Assembly: GCA_945874515.1 (NCBI GenBank)
Contig: CAMCHA010000161.1
Span: 1-6,451, forward strand
DNA: 6,451 bases
Origin: Asaia bogorensis
Lineage (GTDB): Bacteria; Pseudomonadota; Alphaproteobacteria; Acetobacterales; Acetobacteraceae
Reading direction: 5' to 3'
Every line of letters begins with the position of its first letter. Position 1 is the stretch's first letter. The translations under genes were made by a program, and so were the position numbers. The notes under the pieces were generated by a model that worked only from the letters and a program-made list of their open reading frames with translations, searched no databases and had not been told where the DNA came from. Positions 1-6,197 of this stretch are shown piece by piece.

Positions 1-708
1 GAGACGACCAGCGCCGGGGCGACAAAACCCCTGATCGAAGCGCGCGGCCTTGGCTTCAAAGTGAGGGCGGGGGCGGGCGAGATCAACATCCTCCGCGGCC
101 TTGATTTGCGCGTGAATGCTGGGGAGGCTGTGGGCATCGTCGGCCCCTCGGGGTCCGGCAAGACCAGCCTGCTGATGCTGCTGGCGGGGTTGGAGCGACC
201 GACATCGGGCACGCTTTTGATCGACGGCGCGGATATCGGCGCGATGGAGGAAGATGCGCTGGCGCGTTTTCGTCGCGAAAGGCTTGGCATTGTGTTCCAA
301 GCCTTTCACTTGATCCCGACCATGACGGCGCTTGAAAACGTCGCCGTGCCCTTGGAATTCGCCGGCGTGCGCGACGCCTTTGACCGCGCGGCGGAAGCCT
401 TGCGCGCCGTGGGGCTTGGCCATCGTTTGGGCCATTACCCGGCGCAGCTTTCAGGGGGTGAGCAGCAGCGCGTGGCTTTGGCGCGTGCCTTCGTGGCGGA
501 ACCGCGCCTGCTGCTGGCGGATGAACCCACCGGCAATCTGGATCGCGCCAAGGGCGAGGAAGTGATGGCGCTGCTGTTTGATTTGCGCGCGCGGCTTGGC
601 ACCACGCTATTGCTGATTACGCATGATCCCGCGCTGGCAGCGCGTTGCCCGCGGCAATTGCGCATTGAAGATGGGCTTATCGTGTCCGATCAGATGGTGG
701 CAGCGTGA
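1..708 (+). CDS. ABC transporter ATP-binding protein, YbbA/LolD type (5' end outside window)
   Basis: This is the nucleotide-binding subunit of an ABC exporter. It would hydrolyse ATP on the cytoplasmic face to drive the FtsX-type permease encoded next. The frame is open from base 1, and the residues before the in-frame GTG at 61 (PLIEARGLGF) already belong to the ABC fold, so the true start lies left of the window. The motifs come in the expected order: Walker A GPSGSGKT at 142-165, the Q-loop glutamine in VFQAFHL near 295, the signature LSGGEQQ at 448-468, Walker B LLLADEP with D-loop GNLD at 508-543, and the switch histidine of ITHD at 622-624. All catalytic residues are intact. The permease start overlaps the stop by 4 bp (GTGA), which suggests translational coupling. 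The MacB/LolD/YbbA family is clear from the motifs. YbbA is preferred over LolD because the partner is a YbbP-sized permease. Confidence 0.93.
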   Translation, partial: ETTSAGATKPLIEARGLGFKVRAGAGEINILRGLDLRVNAGEAVGIVGPSGSGKTSLLMLLAGLERPTSGTLLIDGADIGAMEEDALARFRRERLGIVFQAFHLIPTMTALENVAVPLEFAGVRDAFDRAAEALRAVGLGHRLGHYPAQLSGGEQQRVALARAFVAEPRLLLADEPTGNLDRAKGEEVMALLFDLRARLGTTLLLITHDPALAARCPRQLRIEDGLIVSDQMVAA

Positions 709-3203
709 GCAATCTGTCGCTCGCGTTTCGGATCGCGCGGCGCGAATTGCGCGGCGGCTTGCGGGGCTTGCGCATTGTGCTGGCGTGTCTGGCGCTTGGT
801 GTGGCGGCGATTACGGCGGTGGGCACTTTGCGCGCCGGCGTGGATGCCGGGCTTGCCGCAGATGGCGCGCGGATTTTGGGCGGGGATGTTGAAATCGCTT
901 CCCCCTATCGGCCTTTGGAAGAAGCGCCACGCGCTTGGCTTGCGGCACGCGGGGCGCGGGTTTCGGAAGTGGTGACGTTGCGCGCCATGGCGGTGGCGGA
1001 TTCAGGCCAGCGCATGCTGGTGGAATTGAAGGCGGTAGATGGCGCCTATCCGCTTTATGGCACGCTTGAAGTGCAGCCGCCTGTAGCGCTTGGCGCTGGC
1101 GATATCCTGGTTGATCCCTTCATTGCCGAAAGGCTTGGCGTGGCGCCAGGTGCCATGCTCCGCATCGGTGAAGCGCGGTTCACGCTACGCGCCACCATCG
1201 CGCAGGAACCGGATAAGGTCGCGAGCCCCTCCCTTCTCGGGCCACGCGCCATGATTGCGCTGGCTTCGCTGGACGCGACGCGGCTCATTCTGCCCGGCAG
1301 TCTGGTCACTTATGAATATCGCCTGGCTTTGCCGGTGGGTATGGATAGCAAGCGCCTTATCGCCGATCTGCGCCGGGATTTTCCCGAAAGCGGTTGGCGC
1401 ATTCGCAGCGCCGATGTTGCCGCACCCGGCGTCAATCGCTTTCTGGATCGCGCGGCGTTTTTCCTGACGCTGGCAAGCCTGACAGCGCTGCTGGTCGGCG
1501 GGATTGGTATTGCAACCGGCGTATCGGCCTGGCTGGAGCAACGCGCGCGCACTATCGCAACGCTCCGTTGCCTTGGCGCGCCGCCATCGCTGATTTTCAC
1601 GACCTATCTGATGCAGGTGATGGCGCTGGCGTTGCTGGGCATTGTGCTTGGCTTGGTGATTGGCTTTGGGCTGACCTGGGCGGGGGCAGCGGCACTCGCT
1701 TCCATTTTGCCGGTGGCGCCGCGCATCCTGCCTTATCCGGTGCCACTCGCCATGGCCGCGCTTTATGGCTTGCTGACCGCGCTTGCTTTCACGCTGTGGC
1801 CGCTTGGTCGCGCGGGCAGCATTCCGGGTGCGGCTTTGTTTCGCGATGTGGTGGCGCCGAGTTCAGGCAGACCGAGCCTTGGTATTCTGGCCGCGATTCT
1901 GGTGGCGGCAGCAGCACTTTCCGCGCTGGTGATTGGCACGGCGGAAAACCCGCGCTTTGCCGGGGGCTTCATTGTGGGCGTGATTGGCACATTGCTGATC
2001 TTCCGGTTTGGCGCGGCGGCGCTGATGGCAATCGCCCGGCGTCTGCCGCATGCACGGCGCCCGGCTTTGCGCTTGGGCCTTGCCAATCTGCATCGCCCCG
2101 GCGCGCCGACACCGCTCATGCTCGTCTCTCTGGGCGTGGGGCTTACGGTGCTTTCCGCCATTGCGTTGATTGAAGGCAATCTACGCCGGCAATTGGCCGA
2201 GGAAATGCCCGCCGCCGCGCCGAATTTTTACTTCATTGATATCCAATCCGATCAGGTGACGGCGTTTGAGGCGCTGGCCCGCGCGCAACCAGGTGTGACG
2301 GAAATCCGCAGCGTGCCCAATTTGCGCGCGCGCATTGTCGCGGTGAATGGCGTGCCGGCGGAACAGGTGAATGCAACGCCTGAGACTGCCTGGGCCTTGC
2401 GCGGCGATCGTGGCCTGACCTATTCAGCGACCCCGCCGGAAGGCGCCAAGCTGGTTGCTGGTGCCTGGTGGCCAGCGGATTATGCCGGCCCGCCCTTGGT
2501 TTCCTTCGATGCGCAACTCGCCAAAGGTTGGGGCATTGGTGTTGGCGATAGCATCACGGTGAATGTGCTGGGGCGCGACATCACGCTGAAAATCGCGAGC
2601 CTGCGGGAAATTGCCTGGCGCGGGCTTGGCATCAATTACGTGCTGGTGGCCTCACCCGGTTTGCTCTCTGCCGCGCCGCATACGCATATCGCGACCATGC
2701 GTAATGATGTGGCGCAGGAAGCGGCGCTGCTGCAGCTGCTGACGGATCGCTTCCCTAATGTGACGGGCATTCGCGTGCGCGATGCCTTGGACCAGGTGGT
2801 GGGGCTGCTGGAACGCATCGGTCTGGCACTTTCCGCGGTGGCGGGGATTACGCTGGTGGCGGGCTTGCTGGTGCTGGCAGGCGCGGTTGCGGCGGGGCAA
2901 AGGCGGCGCATCAGGGATGCGGTGGTGCTGAAGACCATCGGCGCGACACGCGCGCAAATTCGCGCGAGCTTCCTGGTGGAATTCGGGCTGCTGGGGCTGA
3001 CGGCGGGTTTGCTTGCGGCGGCAGCCGGCACAGCCGCGGCCTGGGGTGTGGTGCGCTTTGTGATGCGCGCGGATTGGGTCTTTCTGCCGGGCACTTTGGC
3101 GCTGACGGTATTGGCCTGCATGGCCATTACGCTTGGCTTCGGTTACGCCGGCACCGCCTTCGCGCTTCGTGCCAAGGCCGCACCCTTGCTCCGCAATGAA
3201 TAG
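705..3203 (+). CDS. FtsX-family ABC transporter permease, YbbP type
   Basis: This is an 832-residue inner-membrane permease that should pair with the ATPase encoded immediately upstream. Its length fits the YbbP family (about 800 residues) and is about twice that of LolC/E. The layout is typical: one N-terminal helix (about 20-43), a large extracytoplasmic domain (about 45-245), and a first FtsX core with helices near 250-275, 300-330 and 345-368. Further helices lie near 393-412, 420-445 and 468-490. A second periplasmic domain (about 495-700) is followed by a C-terminal FtsX core with helices near 705-735, 755-785 and 793-820. FtsX coupling-loop sequences appear twice: ATLRCLGAPPSLIF near residue 285 and VVLKTIGATRAQIR near 740. 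The GTG start is chosen for its 4-bp overlap with the upstream stop. In E. coli the ybbA-ybbP pair lies beside the esterase gene tesA, and family annotation speaks of lysophospholipase-linked export. The substrate here is unknown. Confidence 0.9.
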   Translation: MSNLSLAFRIARRELRGGLRGLRIVLACLALGVAAITAVGTLRAGVDAGLAADGARILGGDVEIASPYRPLEEAPRAWLAARGARVSEVVTLRAMAVADSGQRMLVELKAVDGAYPLYGTLEVQPPVALGAGDILVDPFIAERLGVAPGAMLRIGEARFTLRATIAQEPDKVASPSLLGPRAMIALASLDATRLILPGSLVTYEYRLALPVGMDSKRLIADLRRDFPESGWRIRSADVAAPGVNRFLDRAAFFLTLASLTALLVGGIGIATGVSAWLEQRARTIATLRCLGAPPSLIFTTYLMQVMALALLGIVLGLVIGFGLTWAGAAALASILPVAPRILPYPVPLAMAALYGLLTALAFTLWPLGRAGSIPGAALFRDVVAPSSGRPSLGILAAILVAAAALSALVIGTAENPRFAGGFIVGVIGTLLIFRFGAAALMAIARRLPHARRPALRLGLANLHRPGAPTPLMLVSLGVGLTVLSAIALIEGNLRRQLAEEMPAAAPNFYFIDIQSDQVTAFEALARAQPGVTEIRSVPNLRARIVAVNGVPAEQVNATPETAWALRGDRGLTYSATPPEGAKLVAGAWWPADYAGPPLVSFDAQLAKGWGIGVGDSITVNVLGRDITLKIASLREIAWRGLGINYVLVASPGLLSAAPHTHIATMRNDVAQEAALLQLLTDRFPNVTGIRVRDALDQVVGLLERIGLALSAVAGITLVAGLLVLAGAVAAGQRRRIRDAVVLKTIGATRAQIRASFLVEFGLLGLTAGLLAAAAGTAAAWGVVRFVMRADWVFLPGTLALTVLACMAITLGFGYAGTAFALRAKAAPLLRNE

Positions 3204-3206
3204 GAA
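3202..3206 (+). promoter_or_regulatory. Ribosome binding site deciding the deaminase start
   Basis: AGGAA overlaps the permease stop codon TAG and lies 7 bases before the ATG at 3214. It favours that ATG over the in-frame ATG at 3196, which overlaps the permease end by 8 bp and has no comparable purine run at the right distance. Confidence 0.6.
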
Positions 3207-3213
3207 TCCCGCC

Positions 3214-3723
3214 ATGGCCGAGGATGACAATCTCTCTCCGCTCGATGCCACGCTGCTGCGCCGCGCCTTTGCGCTGGCCGGTGAGGCCCGCGCGCGCGGC
3301 GATCGCCCTTTCGCTGCGGTGATTGCCGATGCAAAGGGCCAGGTGCTGGCGGAGGCTGGTTCCACCCAGGGCAAGGGCGGCGGCGGGACGCTCGCGCATT
3401 CGGAAATGAATGCGCTGCATGATGTGTTGCGCGCCGGACTGCCGCGCGATGTGCTGCGGAATGCCACGATTTATTCCTCGGGCGAGCCCTGCGCCATGTG
3501 TTCGGCAGCGATTTTCTACACAGGGGTCGGGCGCGCGGTTTACGGGCTTTCCGCCGGTGCGATTCTGCATTTGCGCAATGCGCAGCCCCATACGGCGGGG
3601 TTATCCCTTTCTTGCCGGGCGGTTCTGGACAGCGCGGCGGAAAAGGTGGCGGTAGTCGGCCCCTGCCTTGAAGCTGAAGGCGCGGTGCCGCATCAGGGCT
3701 ATTGGCAGGAAGGCGCTGCCTGA
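3214..3723 (+). CDS. Zinc-dependent nucleoside/base deaminase (CDA/TadA-GuaD superfamily)
   Basis: This 169-residue cytoplasmic protein is predicted to deaminate a purine or pyrimidine base, nucleoside or nucleotide. The zinc site is complete: H62-S-E64 (the H-x-E motif with the proton-shuttling glutamate) and P92-C93-x-x-C96, within EPCAMCSAAIFY. A small residue between His and Glu is typical (HAE in TadA and guanine deaminase); here it is serine. The region before the motif (RPFAAVIAD near 31-39) is the usual first beta strands of the fold. Substrate cannot be read from sequence: guanine deaminase, cytosine deaminase-like and uncharacterised nucleoside deaminases all remain possible, and a tRNA role is less likely because the TadA-typical HAE context is missing. 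The start at 3214 is chosen for the AGGAA 7 bases upstream; the ATG at 3196 would add six residues. The 10-bp gap after the permease implies cotranscription with the ABC genes. Confidence 0.85.
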   Translation: MAEDDNLSPLDATLLRRAFALAGEARARGDRPFAAVIADAKGQVLAEAGSTQGKGGGGTLAHSEMNALHDVLRAGLPRDVLRNATIYSSGEPCAMCSAAIFYTGVGRAVYGLSAGAILHLRNAQPHTAGLSLSCRAVLDSAAEKVAVVGPCLEAEGAVPHQGYWQEGAA

Positions 3724-3800
3724 AGGCAGTAGCCGACCGAGAGACTTTGGTTTATTGAGTGATCGTTAATCCATGGCCATTTGACAATTGGCCGAGAGGA

Positions 3801-3806
3801 AGGAAA
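3801..3806 (+). promoter_or_regulatory. Ribosome binding site deciding the lipoprotein start
   Basis: AGGAAA, part of the longer purine run GAGAGGAAGGAAAG, ends 5 bases before ATG 3812 (its GGA core ends 7 bases before). It supports ATG 3812 (or the adjacent ATG 3815) rather than the in-frame TTG at 3788, which lies upstream of the purine run. Confidence 0.6.
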
Positions 3807-3811
3807 GCCAC

Positions 3812-4408
3812 ATGATGTTCGCAACCATCTCAGGGCGCCTACGCGAAGGCGCCATTCTTGCCCTGCCGCTTTTGGCGCTGATCGGCTGCGCCACGCCAAC
3901 ACCCGAACCGGCAGCACCGGTGGTGGTCTCCAATGCCCGCGAAATGGTGGCGGCGGTTGACCGGGTGGATGCCCGCACCCGGACCGTTGTGGTGCGCGGC
4001 CCGGATAACAGGCCGCAAACCTTGCAGCTTGGCCCCGAAGTGCAGAATTTCGCGCAGATCCGCCGCGGTGATCGCGTGCGAGTCCAATATGAGGAAGCCA
4101 TTGCCGTCCGCATGGCCGCCCCGGGTTCCACGCTTGAACCCGAATCCGCCGTCGGCGGTGTCCGTGCCGCCCCAGGCCAACGCCCCGGCGCCGGCACCGT
4201 TGCCGCTACACGTGCCCGGGTGAGCATCACTTCCGTGGATGCCGCCAATAATAGGGTAAGCTTCGTTGGCCCGTCGCGTGTGGAACGCACGGTCGCCGTG
4301 CGCACCCCGGAAATGCAGGCATTCCTGAGGACCCTGAAGCCGGGTGATCAGGTGGATGTCGCCATCGCCGAAGCCATGGCCATCCGTGTGGAGCCGGCGG
4401 AACGCTAA
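3812..4408 (+). CDS. Putative lipoprotein with an internally duplicated ~55-residue unit
   Basis: This 198-residue protein of unknown function is predicted to be an envelope lipoprotein. Residues 1-25 form a type II signal peptide: a basic stretch (R9, R11), a hydrophobic core at 14-24, and the lipobox L23-I24-G25-C26, with C26 as the lipidated first mature residue. A Pro/Ala-rich linker (27-38) follows. The mature part holds two related units. Unit 1 (about 48-101) and unit 2 (about 138-193) share, in order, VDA (52-54/142-144), GP (63-64/153-154), PE-x-Q-x-F (75-80/166-171), GD-x-V-x-V (86-91/178-183) and EA-x-A-[VI]-R (95-100/187-192). A Gly/Ala/Pro-rich linker (102-134) joins them. This reads as small beta-rich domains, with no catalytic motif seen. 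It stands 88 bp after the deaminase gene with no clear terminator between, so it may be cotranscribed or have its own promoter. I do not recognise the family. Confidence 0.82.
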   Translation: MMFATISGRLREGAILALPLLALIGCATPTPEPAAPVVVSNAREMVAAVDRVDARTRTVVVRGPDNRPQTLQLGPEVQNFAQIRRGDRVRVQYEEAIAVRMAAPGSTLEPESAVGGVRAAPGQRPGAGTVAATRARVSITSVDAANNRVSFVGPSRVERTVAVRTPEMQAFLRTLKPGDQVDVAIAEAMAIRVEPAER

Positions 4409-4412
4409 AAAT

Positions 4413-4450
4413 ATAGGGGGGCGCCCGCCGATCCGCGGGCGCCCCCCTAT
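4413..4450. terminator. Perfect 16-bp hairpin after the lipoprotein gene
   Basis: Bases 4413-4428 pair without mismatch with 4435-4450 (stem mostly G/C, with a run of six G on the left arm), leaving a 6-base loop CGATCC. It starts 4 bases after the lipoprotein stop. On the + strand only a weak T-containing stretch follows (TGATTTGG). On the minus strand the hairpin would be followed by TATATTTTTAG, a better U tract. It is most likely the 3' end of the lipoprotein transcript, possibly working in both directions. Confidence 0.75.
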
Positions 4451-4479
4451 TGATTTGGATTACGAAATCTCCATATTAT
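4450..4479 (+). promoter_or_regulatory. Candidate sigma-70 promoter for the Bax-inhibitor gene
   Basis: TTGATT (4450-4455) and TATTAT (4474-4479) are separated by 18 bases and match the TTGACA/TATAAT consensus at 4 and 5 of 6 positions. The predicted transcript start near 4486 leaves a leader of about 40 bases. The location between a terminator-like hairpin and a gene start supports the call. The -35 box shares its first base with the end of the upstream hairpin. Confidence 0.45.
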
Positions 4480-4487
4480 CCACTCAA

Positions 4488-4501
4488 GGGGAATCATCCC
4501 C
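4488..4501 (+). other. Small leader hairpin before the Bax-inhibitor gene RBS
   Basis: GGGGA (4488-4492) pairs with TCCCC (4497-4501) around the 4-base loop ATCA, seven bases upstream of the ribosome binding site TAGGAG (4508-4513). It would sit at the very 5' end of a transcript from the candidate promoter and could affect mRNA stability. The short stem makes chance occurrence possible. Confidence 0.3.
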
Positions 4502-4524
4502 ACCAATTAGGAGTCTGTTTCGTC

Positions 4525-5307
4525 ATGGCCTCTGGTCCCGACACGCGTTACACGACCGGCTGGGGTCGCCCCGTCGCAGCCGATGCCGCGGCGATTGATG
4601 CCGGGCTGCGGGCATATATGCTCCGCGTCTTCAACTGGATGGCTTCCGGCCTGCTGGTCACGGGCATTGTTGCCTATGTGATCGGCAATTCGGATGAGAT
4701 CAGGTCGCTCTTCTGGTCCGTCGCCCGCGCTGCCAATGGCGCGCGCATCCTGGAGCCTACCATTCTGGGCTGGGCCGCGATGCTCTCGCCGCTCGCCTTC
4801 ATCCTAGTGCTGTCCTTTGGTATCAATAAGCTCTCGCGCCCTGCGACACAGGCACTGTTCTGGGCATTCGCCGCCTGTATGGGTGCGAGCCTTTCGAACA
4901 TCTTCCTGCGGTACACGGGCCAGTCCATCGCGACCACTTTCTTCGTGACGGCTTCCATGTTCGCGGCGGTGAGCCTGTATGGCTACACCACCAAGGCGGA
5001 TCTGACGCGCTTTGGCAGCTTTATGATCATGGGCCTGATTGGCATCATGATCGCGGGTCTGGTCAATATCTTCCTGGCGTCTTCGGCGCTGGCCTTTGCG
5101 ATCAGTGTGATCGGTGTGGTCGTGTTCGTTGGCCTGACGGCTTATGACACGCAGCGCATCAAGGCGGATTACCTGCAATTCGCCTATGCGGAGGGCACGG
5201 ATGAAGCCGGCAAGCGGAGCGTGATGGATGCGCTTGGCCTGTACCTGAACTTCGTGAACCTGTTCCAGCTGCTGCTTTCCTTCATGGGTCAGCGCAACAA
5301 CGATTGA
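4525..5307 (+). CDS. Bax inhibitor-1 / YccA family inner-membrane protein
   Basis: This 260-residue integral membrane protein belongs to the BI-1 (TMBIM) family, whose eukaryotic and some bacterial members act as pH-sensitive calcium-leak channels; in E. coli YccA interacts with the FtsH protease. Which role applies here is unknown. Seven hydrophobic segments are visible, at about 35-54, 83-100, 108-128, 134-152, 165-183, 187-206 and 236-254. Family hallmarks are SLYGYTTKADL (150-160), GSFMIMGLIG (164-173), AYDTQRIK (206-213, containing the conserved Asp D208) and the C-terminal LGLYLNFVNLFQLLL (237-251). Length is normal for bacterial members. ATG 4525 is chosen because TAGGAG lies 11 bases upstream and the N-terminus (short, polar, then helix 1) matches the family; the TTG at 4450 would begin inside the hairpin. 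The gene stands alone, with its own candidate promoter and a strong terminator. Confidence 0.93.
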   Translation: MASGPDTRYTTGWGRPVAADAAAIDAGLRAYMLRVFNWMASGLLVTGIVAYVIGNSDEIRSLFWSVARAANGARILEPTILGWAAMLSPLAFILVLSFGINKLSRPATQALFWAFAACMGASLSNIFLRYTGQSIATTFFVTASMFAAVSLYGYTTKADLTRFGSFMIMGLIGIMIAGLVNIFLASSALAFAISVIGVVVFVGLTAYDTQRIKADYLQFAYAEGTDEAGKRSVMDALGLYLNFVNLFQLLLSFMGQRNND

Positions 5308-5331
5308 TCTAAAGTTTCGGCTTCTGATCAG

Positions 5332-5362
5332 AAACCCCGGGGGCGACCCCGGGGTTTTTTTT
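5332..5362 (+). terminator. Intrinsic terminator of the Bax-inhibitor gene
   Basis: An 8-bp G/C stem (5335-5342 with 5347-5354), extended by three A:T pairs to 11 bp, closes on the tetraloop GCGA (GNRA type) and is followed by eight T (5355-5362). It begins 24 bases after the stop codon. Structure and U tract make this a textbook rho-independent terminator for the + strand. Confidence 0.93.
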
Positions 5363-5417
5363 GAGCATTTTTAAGCCAAGTGGACACACTTGGCGGCTCG
5401 GGAAATGCGATCAAACC
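5363..5417 (+). repeat. 55-bp structured repeat, unit A
   Basis: First of two head-to-tail full units, starting at the base after the terminator T run. It begins GAGCATTTTT and ends ATGCGATCAAACC. The outer stem pairs 5365-5372 with 5401-5408. The inner stem pairs GCCAAGTG (5375-5382) with CACTTGGC (5387-5394) around loop GACA. It differs from unit B at 3 of 55 positions. Confidence 0.9.
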
Positions 5418-5472
5418 GAGCATTTTCAAGCCAAGTGGAAACACTTGGTGGCTCGGGAAATGCGATCAAACC
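5418..5472 (+). repeat. 55-bp structured repeat, unit B
   Basis: Second full unit, directly abutting unit A. The outer stem pairs 5420-5427 with 5456-5463. The inner stem pairs GCCAAGTG (5430-5437) with CACTTGGT (5442-5449) around loop GAAA. The head-to-tail arrangement has no spacer. Confidence 0.9.
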
Positions 5473-5483
5473 GAGCATTTTCA
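5473..5483 (+). repeat. Truncated third repeat unit
   Basis: The first 11 bases of the unit (GAGCATTTTCA) recur in phase after unit B, then identity is lost (GACAGCG instead of AGCCAAG). It ends 10 bases before the stop codon of the convergent YCII gene, so the array runs right up to that gene's 3' end. Confidence 0.65.
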
Positions 5484-5493
5484 GACAGCGCCA

Positions 5494-6135
5494 TCAGGCA
5501 CCCCCGGGCAAGGGCCGATAGGGCAGCGCCGCCAAGCGTGTGGCATGCAGCGTAATGTCCTGCCAAACGCGGCCCTTAACATAGGGGTCTTCGGCCATCC
5601 ATGCGCGGGCGGCTTCATCGCTTGCATGGCGCGTGACGGTGATGGAACCGATCATGTGCTGGCCTGTTTCATCCAGAATGGCGCCACCAATCGCCAACGT
5701 GCCATCGGCTGCCATGGGCTGCATGCGCGCGATATGCGCCTCCCGCGCCGCTTGCCGGCGGGCGGGTGCCTCGGCATCCGTGCCATCAAAGGCAATGGAG
5801 ACGGTGTGGGTGCGGGTGGAAGTCACCGGATCGCCGGGCTTGGGCAGGCGCTGATAGGGTAGCGTGGCGATACGGAAGGGCAGGATGCGGATATCCCCCC
5901 AAACACCCTCCACCGAAAAGGGTTCTTCCGAGAGATAAGCCTGAACGCCGGCCATATCCGGCACATCCAGGATCATCAGCGACCCGGAAGGCTCCCATGC
6001 GGCGGTGAAAAGCGGCGTGCCGAAGGGCATCCGCCCATCTTCCGCCCAGCGGCTGATCACCGCCCTGTGGCGGTCCATCGCCGCGGCGCGGCGGGTTTTA
6101 TCGGCACCATCGAAAGCAAGTATCGCGTAGCCCAT
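5494..6135 (-). CDS. Tandem two-domain YCII (YciI-like) protein
   Basis: This 213-residue, probably cytoplasmic protein consists of two YCII-type domains. YCII is a ferredoxin-like alpha/beta fold of uncertain function; related proteins include small dehydrochlorinases. Domain 1 (about 1-98) has YAILAFDG (3-10), H23, the GTPL turn (39-42) and EEPFSVEGVWGDIRILPFRI (70-89). Domain 2 (about 108-210) repeats the pattern with SIAFDG (113-118), H134, IGGAILDETG (149-158) and AEDPYVKGRVWQDITL (181-196). Each domain ends with a related tail, LPYQRLP (92-98) and LPYRPLP (204-210). The linker PKPGDPVTSTR (98-108) is polar. H23 and H134 sit at the position of the conserved YCII histidine. Single-domain YciI proteins have about 100 residues, so this is a duplication within one frame. 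The start is supported by AAGGGG (complement of 6143-6148) 7 bases upstream. It is transcribed toward the Bax-inhibitor gene. Its substrate is unknown. Confidence 0.87.
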   Translation of the reverse strand: MGYAILAFDGADKTRRAAAMDRHRAVISRWAEDGRMPFGTPLFTAAWEPSGSLMILDVPDMAGVQAYLSEEPFSVEGVWGDIRILPFRIATLPYQRLPKPGDPVTSTRTHTVSIAFDGTDAEAPARRQAAREAHIARMQPMAADGTLAIGGAILDETGQHMIGSITVTRHASDEAARAWMAEDPYVKGRVWQDITLHATRLAALPYRPLPGGA

Positions 6136-6197
6136 GGCAGTTCCCCTTCTTCAAAGGGCAAGCATGCCATGGCGCCGGCTTTGGGAAAGGGGGGCAG

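Noticed and set aside
61..708. GTG at 61 as the true ATPase start
   Set aside because: Residues encoded before it fit the first beta strand of the ABC fold, and the frame stays open to the window edge.
1394..2173. A 259-codon plus-strand frame inside the permease gene, and several minus-strand frames there
   Set aside because: They lie within a well-supported YbbP-type gene. Long shadow frames are expected at this GC content, and their translations show no recognisable domain.
3716..3729. Short hairpin CTGCC-TGAA-GGCAG over the deaminase stop codon as a terminator
   Set aside because: The stem has only 5 bp and no T run follows. It could slow ribosomes or mean nothing.
3781..3786. TTGACA as a -35 box for the lipoprotein gene
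   Set aside because: It is a perfect hexamer, but a -10 box 16-18 bases on would fall in the ribosome binding site and no TATAAT-like sequence is there.
3775..3793. GGCCA/TGGCC inverted repeat upstream of the lipoprotein as an operator
   Set aside because: It has only 5-bp arms with a 9-base spacer, in sequence rich in GGCC. No regulator gene is nearby.
5363..5483. CRISPR-like array
   Set aside because: The units are 55 bp, directly abutting with no variable spacers, and there are only two plus a stub. No cas genes are present.
5361..5862. Plus-strand open frames across the repeats (up to about 160 codons)
   Set aside because: They run through the repeats and then antisense to the YCII gene, whose minus-strand frame shows clear domain motifs and an RBS. 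The peptide merely repeats the 55-bp unit in translation.
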